Under the pieces are notes generated by a model. The model did not search any database and was not told where the DNA came from. It was given only the letters and a program-made list of their open reading frames with translations. The position numbers and the translations under genes are program-made. A stretch of 42,852 nucleotides of DNA, taken from positions 1 to 42,852 of the forward strand of contig JAEZFW010000064.1 in the NCBI GenBank assembly GCA_023417315.1, read 5' to 3'. Positions 39,886 to 42,852 of this stretch are shown in pieces; the first letter of the stretch is position 1, and every line of letters starts with the position of its first letter. Origin of the DNA: Pseudomonadota bacterium. GTDB lineage: Bacteria; Pseudomonadota; Gammaproteobacteria; Steroidobacterales; Steroidobacteraceae.

Positions 39886-40069
39886 GCGGGCAGGCACTTG
39901 TCGGTCCTTCGGTCGTCTCGTGCCACATCACGCAGTGGGTGCCCGCACGATTTGCTCCGCGGCACATAGAGCTTTGCTTACCGCGCCAGGTGTCGCCATC
40001 TTGACCGCAAGAGGTGGCGCCTGAGTGTGTGCGTGCCAGCACAATCGGCAGCGCCAAGTGCCTGCCCGC
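39886..40069. repeat. 184-bp inverted-repeat unit with internal stems (possible structured RNA or small mobile element)
   Basis: GCGGGCAGGCACTTG (39886-39900) pairs perfectly with CAAGTGCCTGCCCGC (40055-40069). Inside is a three-part stem, CAGG-CGCCA-TCTTG against CAAGA-TGGCG-CCTG (39987-40023), closed by an ACCG loop, and a CGTGCC...GGTGCCCGCACG stem near 39920-39950. The arrangement, a closing stem around internal hairpins, is that of a multi-branched RNA or of a palindromic non-coding mobile unit. No target duplication can be made out by eye. Confidence 0.6.
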
Positions 40070-40166
40070 GTCCTCCCACCCGCTCGAAGAGCGCGCTTAC
40101 GTTAGTGGAGCTGCGCTTCGCTTCGCTGTTCTCTTCCTTCTTCCTGCAATGTCCATAGTGGCACTA

Positions 40167-40282
40167 GCGGGGCTGGCGTCAGGACTTGTTTCAGGAGGTT
40201 CGAAAACATGGATGTTTTCGTACCAGGCCTACAGGGAGGTATTTACGGCCGGTCCTGAAACAAGTCCTGACGCCAGTCCCGC
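40167..40282. repeat. 30-bp inverted repeat with a central hairpin
   Basis: Arms 40167-40196 and 40253-40282 (GTCAGGACTTGTTTCAGGA and its complement form the core) match at 29 of 30 positions. The 56-bp interior has a second hairpin, CGAAAACATGGATGTTTTCG (40201-40220), followed by a CAGGCCTACAGGGAGGTATT segment. The structure looks like a complete mobile or regulatory palindrome. It lies about 45 bp beyond the 3' end of the dipeptidyl-peptidase gene and could also end its transcription. Confidence 0.8.
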
Positions 40283-40328
40283 ATCGCGAAGTGTGGCTCG
40301 ACGAATGTATGTGTCGCGACGTTCAACT

Positions 40329-42614
40329 TCATTCAGTGCCATGAGGCATCGCAGTTTGATCTTTCAGCGTGCGCTCAAGAAACGCGAGCACGGTTTCGTA
40401 GTAGTGCCGTCCCATGTCGGGCATGCGGATCAAGCCGTGCTTGCCGCCGGGGTACGTCATCAGCTCGAATTGTTGACCGCGCGCTTGCAGTGATTGCATG
40501 AGCATCGTGCTGTTCGTGAACAGCACGTTGTCGTCGGCCATGCCGTGCACGAGCAGCAAGCGTCCGTGCAAGCGGTCCACGTGTTGCAGCACATTCGAAC
40601 GCTCGTAGCCCTTCGCGTTAACTTGCGGTGTGCTCATGTAACGCTCCGTATAGTGCGTGTCGTATAGCCGCCAATCGGTGACAGGTGCACCCGCGACGCC
40701 GGCGCGGAATACATCCGAGCTCGTCATCGCCATGAGCGTCATATAGCCGCCATAGCTCCAGCCCATGATCCCGATGCGATCCGGATCGACGAACGGCAAG
40801 CCTTTCAAGTACTCGACACCCGTGAGCTGATCCTGCACCTCGACGCTGCCGAGTCGGCCTGCGATCGGTGACTCGAACGCGTTGCCGCGAAATCCCGAAC
40901 CGCGATTGTCGAGCGTGAACACGACGAAGCCGTGCTGCGCGAGCAATTGTCTGAAGTAGCCTTGTGTCGCACGCGCGCCGCCCATCCAATCCTTCCGCAC
41001 GTATTGGAAATGCGGTCCGCCGTAGGTGTCGATCACGACCGGATAGCGTCGAGCAGCCTGCATATTCGTGGGCTTCAGCAATCGGTAGTGCAGCGCCTGC
41101 CCGTCCGCAGCGGCGATTTCGCCAAACTCTTCCTTCACGTGCGAAGAGACGAATGGCCCATACGGATGCGACGCATCGAGTGCGTTGCGCACGAGCCAGT
41201 GGCTCACCGAACCGTCGAGCTTGCGCAAGCTCGAGGAGGTCGGATGCTCGGGTGACGAATATGAATCGAGATACCCCCGTCCGTTCGGCAGCAGCTTCAC
41301 GTCGTGCCAACCGGGTTCTCTCGAAATCTTGCGGGGCTGCTCCGGTTTCTCGGTCTGAAGCGATGCCGCATAGAGATGACGTTCGAGCGGCGATTCCTTG
41401 TTCGCGAGAAAGAGGACTGTCTTCGCTTTCTCGTCGACGCCGACGAGACCCGTCTCTTCGCCGTTGCCTACGACCATCCACGACCCAGCGGTGAGCGGAC
41501 GAATGAGCTTGCCATCGAAATCGTACAGATACAGGTGCTTGTAGCCGGAGCGGCGCGACGACCAGATGAATGCATCTGTGCGCTCGAGGAAGTGCAAGTC
41601 GTCGTTGAGCTCAACCCAGTGTGGGCTCTTTTCTTCGATCAGTCGCAACGCTCGTCCGCTTCGCACGTCGACCTTCAGCAGCTCGAGCCGCTTCTGATCG
41701 CGCGATTGCTTCTGAACCGCGAGCGAGCGGCTGTCCGGAAACCAATCCACTCGCGCGAGATAGTGATCCTTGAAGTCGACCTGCGGAGCCGAGGTTTGAC
41801 CGCTGCCGACCTCGACGATGCGTAGCGCCACGAGCGTATTCGCGGTGCCTGCCGCAGGATAGCGCTGCTGATACATCTGCGCGCCGGTCGCACCGATTTC
41901 AAAGCGCTGCACTTCCTGCACAGGGTTGTCGTCGATACGTGTGAACGCAATGCGCGTCTCGTCGGGCGACCACCAGTACCCGGTGTCGCGATCCATTTCT
42001 TCTTGCGCGATGAACTCCGCGACGCCGTTCTGAATCAAACCCTCACCGTCCGTCGTGAGCGCGAGCTCTTCCCCGGTACGCAAGTCGAAGACGAACAGAT
42101 CTTGATCGCGGATGAAGCTTACAAAGCGCCCGCGCGGTGAGAGCTTCGCATCGGTTTCGTACGATTCCGTGCGAGTGAGTCGGCGAATGGAAGGCGTCGT
42201 GCCGAGCTCGCATAGATAGAGGTCGCCCGCGATCGGAACGAGTAAGTGCTTGCCATCCTTCGAGAACGAATACTCGACGATGCCGCGTAGCGAGGCCGTG
42301 CGCTGTCGTTCGCGCCGCGCTTCCTCTTCGGCCGAGAGCGTCTCGGCGCCTGCAATGAACGCTCGCGAGTCTACGAGGAGTTTCGTCGCACCGGTCTTGG
42401 TGTCGAACGCCCAGAGATCAAGCTGATCCTTCGCGTCAGGTTTCCCCTGAAGATAGGTGACGTACCGGCCATCGGGTGAGAACTTCGGCTCGCGTAAACG
42501 CGGCCCGCTCAAATCGGGCGCCGCGAAGATCCGCTCCACCGTCAATGAGGTGCTGCCGGCAGCAGTTGTCCAAACGGCGCTAATGAGTGCGAAAACGAGG
42601 GTTGTATACCGCAT
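40329..42614 (-). CDS. Dipeptidyl-peptidase IV, S9B family, secreted
   Basis: A 761-residue serine exopeptidase that releases X-Pro (or X-Ala) dipeptides, expected in the periplasm. ATG 42614 gives a signal peptide (MRYTTLVFALISAVWTTAAGS). The N-terminal two-thirds form the beta-propeller, which holds the EE motif for the substrate N-terminus (AEFIAQEEMDRDTGYWWSPDETRIAFTRID). The C-terminal alpha/beta-hydrolase domain has the nucleophile motif GWSYGGYMTLM, an Asp in LLVHGMADDNVLF and a His in YPGGKHGLI: a complete catalytic triad. A longer frame upstream to 42722 is unlikely. It stands alone, converging on mutT. Confidence 0.93.
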   Translation of the reverse strand: MRYTTLVFALISAVWTTAAGSTSLTVERIFAAPDLSGPRLREPKFSPDGRYVTYLQGKPDAKDQLDLWAFDTKTGATKLLVDSRAFIAGAETLSAEEEARRERQRTASLRGIVEYSFSKDGKHLLVPIAGDLYLCELGTTPSIRRLTRTESYETDAKLSPRGRFVSFIRDQDLFVFDLRTGEELALTTDGEGLIQNGVAEFIAQEEMDRDTGYWWSPDETRIAFTRIDDNPVQEVQRFEIGATGAQMYQQRYPAAGTANTLVALRIVEVGSGQTSAPQVDFKDHYLARVDWFPDSRSLAVQKQSRDQKRLELLKVDVRSGRALRLIEEKSPHWVELNDDLHFLERTDAFIWSSRRSGYKHLYLYDFDGKLIRPLTAGSWMVVGNGEETGLVGVDEKAKTVLFLANKESPLERHLYAASLQTEKPEQPRKISREPGWHDVKLLPNGRGYLDSYSSPEHPTSSSLRKLDGSVSHWLVRNALDASHPYGPFVSSHVKEEFGEIAAADGQALHYRLLKPTNMQAARRYPVVIDTYGGPHFQYVRKDWMGGARATQGYFRQLLAQHGFVVFTLDNRGSGFRGNAFESPIAGRLGSVEVQDQLTGVEYLKGLPFVDPDRIGIMGWSYGGYMTLMAMTSSDVFRAGVAGAPVTDWRLYDTHYTERYMSTPQVNAKGYERSNVLQHVDRLHGRLLLVHGMADDNVLFTNSTMLMQSLQARGQQFELMTYPGGKHGLIRMPDMGRHYYETVLAFLERTLKDQTAMPHGTE

Positions 42615-42852
42615 GCGTAGGAAGTGCGCCGAAGTTGCGGCGCTGAGTGTGTAAATGCAGTATGCGAGTGTAATGACGAGGCAGCCGGGTGACGAGCGAG
42701 AAGATCGAACACACTGTGCCATCTTCCGAAGAAACTCGCGGCGACGCGGCGGAAGAAAAAGACCCTTTCAGAGCGCTGCTGGGTCGAAGACAACATTAAG
42801 TTTCTTGGGCTCGCGTGCGTCAACGTGTCGGCCGAGGTCATATGGACTGTTC
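42615..42852. other. Upstream region of the dipeptidyl-peptidase gene
   Basis: 238 bases up to the window end with no supported gene on either strand; an open frame on the minus strand has no recognisable features. It should contain the promoter for the peptidase gene, but I see no clear -35/-10 pair. Confidence 0.5.

Larger units (their letters stand above)
39747..40328. other. Gene-free region with nested inverted repeats
   Basis: No believable gene in 582 bases between mutT and the converging dipeptidyl-peptidase gene. It contains a 15-bp perfect inverted repeat enclosing 154 bp (39886-40069) and a 30-bp inverted repeat (40167-40282), listed separately. Confidence 0.65.

Noticed and set aside
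39886..40282. Integron attC sites
   Set aside because: The consensus core sites (GTTRRRY and its complement) are not found at the ends of these inverted repeats.
40014..40493. Plus-strand frame of 159 codons spanning the gap before the dipeptidyl-peptidase gene
   Set aside because: It covers the 30-bp inverted repeat and part of the peptidase gene in antisense and has no family features.

Overview
The window is about 43 kb of a high-GC gammaproteobacterial chromosome. It holds a complete, densely overlapped dcw (division and cell wall) cluster. The gene order mraZ-rsmH-ftsL-ftsI-murE-murF-mraY-murD-ftsW-murG-murC-murB-ddl-ftsQ-ftsA-ftsZ-lpxC, then a DUF721 gene, an M23 peptidase and secA, together with LppC/YraN/RsmI/RNase P RNA just upstream, suggests the Xanthomonadales/Nevskiales/Steroidobacterales neighbourhood. 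That placement comes from recalled gene order only, not from a tree.

Layout. 1-4.7 kb: the tail of a YgcG-like protein and a second TPM-domain protein, a LysM/YkuD L,D-transpeptidase lipoprotein, a neutral zinc metallopeptidase (YpfJ family), and an orphan contractile-tail-sheath-like protein whose ribosome binding site lies in a perfect hairpin. 4.7-5.3 kb: gene-free, packed with small hairpin repeats. 5.3-8.0 kb (minus strand): a vitamin B12 unit with a clear promoter, a cobalamin riboswitch, a BtuB-type receptor and a PduO-type cobalamin adenosyltransferase. 8.3-13.5 kb: an inositol-monophosphatase-family enzyme (+), then a minus-strand run of LppC/LpoA, YraN, a CPXCG protein, a membrane HExxH protein and a BtuD/FecE-like ATPase. 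13.5-14.9 kb: rsmI facing RNase P RNA. 15.3-34.6 kb: the dcw cluster, driven by a near-consensus sigma-70 promoter with three MraZ boxes; nine successive junctions are ATGA overlaps. 34.7-39.7 kb: DUF721 (-), a class I cyclic-di-GMP riboswitch in front of the M23 peptidase, secA and mutT. 39.7-42.6 kb: a structured non-coding region and a secreted dipeptidyl-peptidase IV (-).

The most striking feature is not a gene. At least twelve intergenic gaps or gap segments hold long imperfect palindromes whose arms are tandem copies of a short word, mostly 7-9 nt. The word differs between elements (CTGTAGG; GTGACGA; GTGATGGAG; GGGGATA; GTGACTC; a longer GGCAGGGAAGCC type), yet most share an apical core, CAGA(A/G) on the left arm and TCTG(G/A) on the right. 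They occur in tandem, convergent and divergent gaps. Some reach into genes and supply C-terminal codons and stop codons. They look like one class of element with a constant apex and a replaceable stem, and they are the best candidate here for an undescribed system.

Functionally, the dcw genes encode almost the whole route from UDP-MurNAc to cross-linked septal peptidoglycan plus the FtsZ ring. LppC, the L,D-transpeptidase and the M23 hydrolase add synthesis activation and remodelling. The B12 and c-di-GMP riboswitches are two metabolite-sensing inputs placed next to this envelope-building block.
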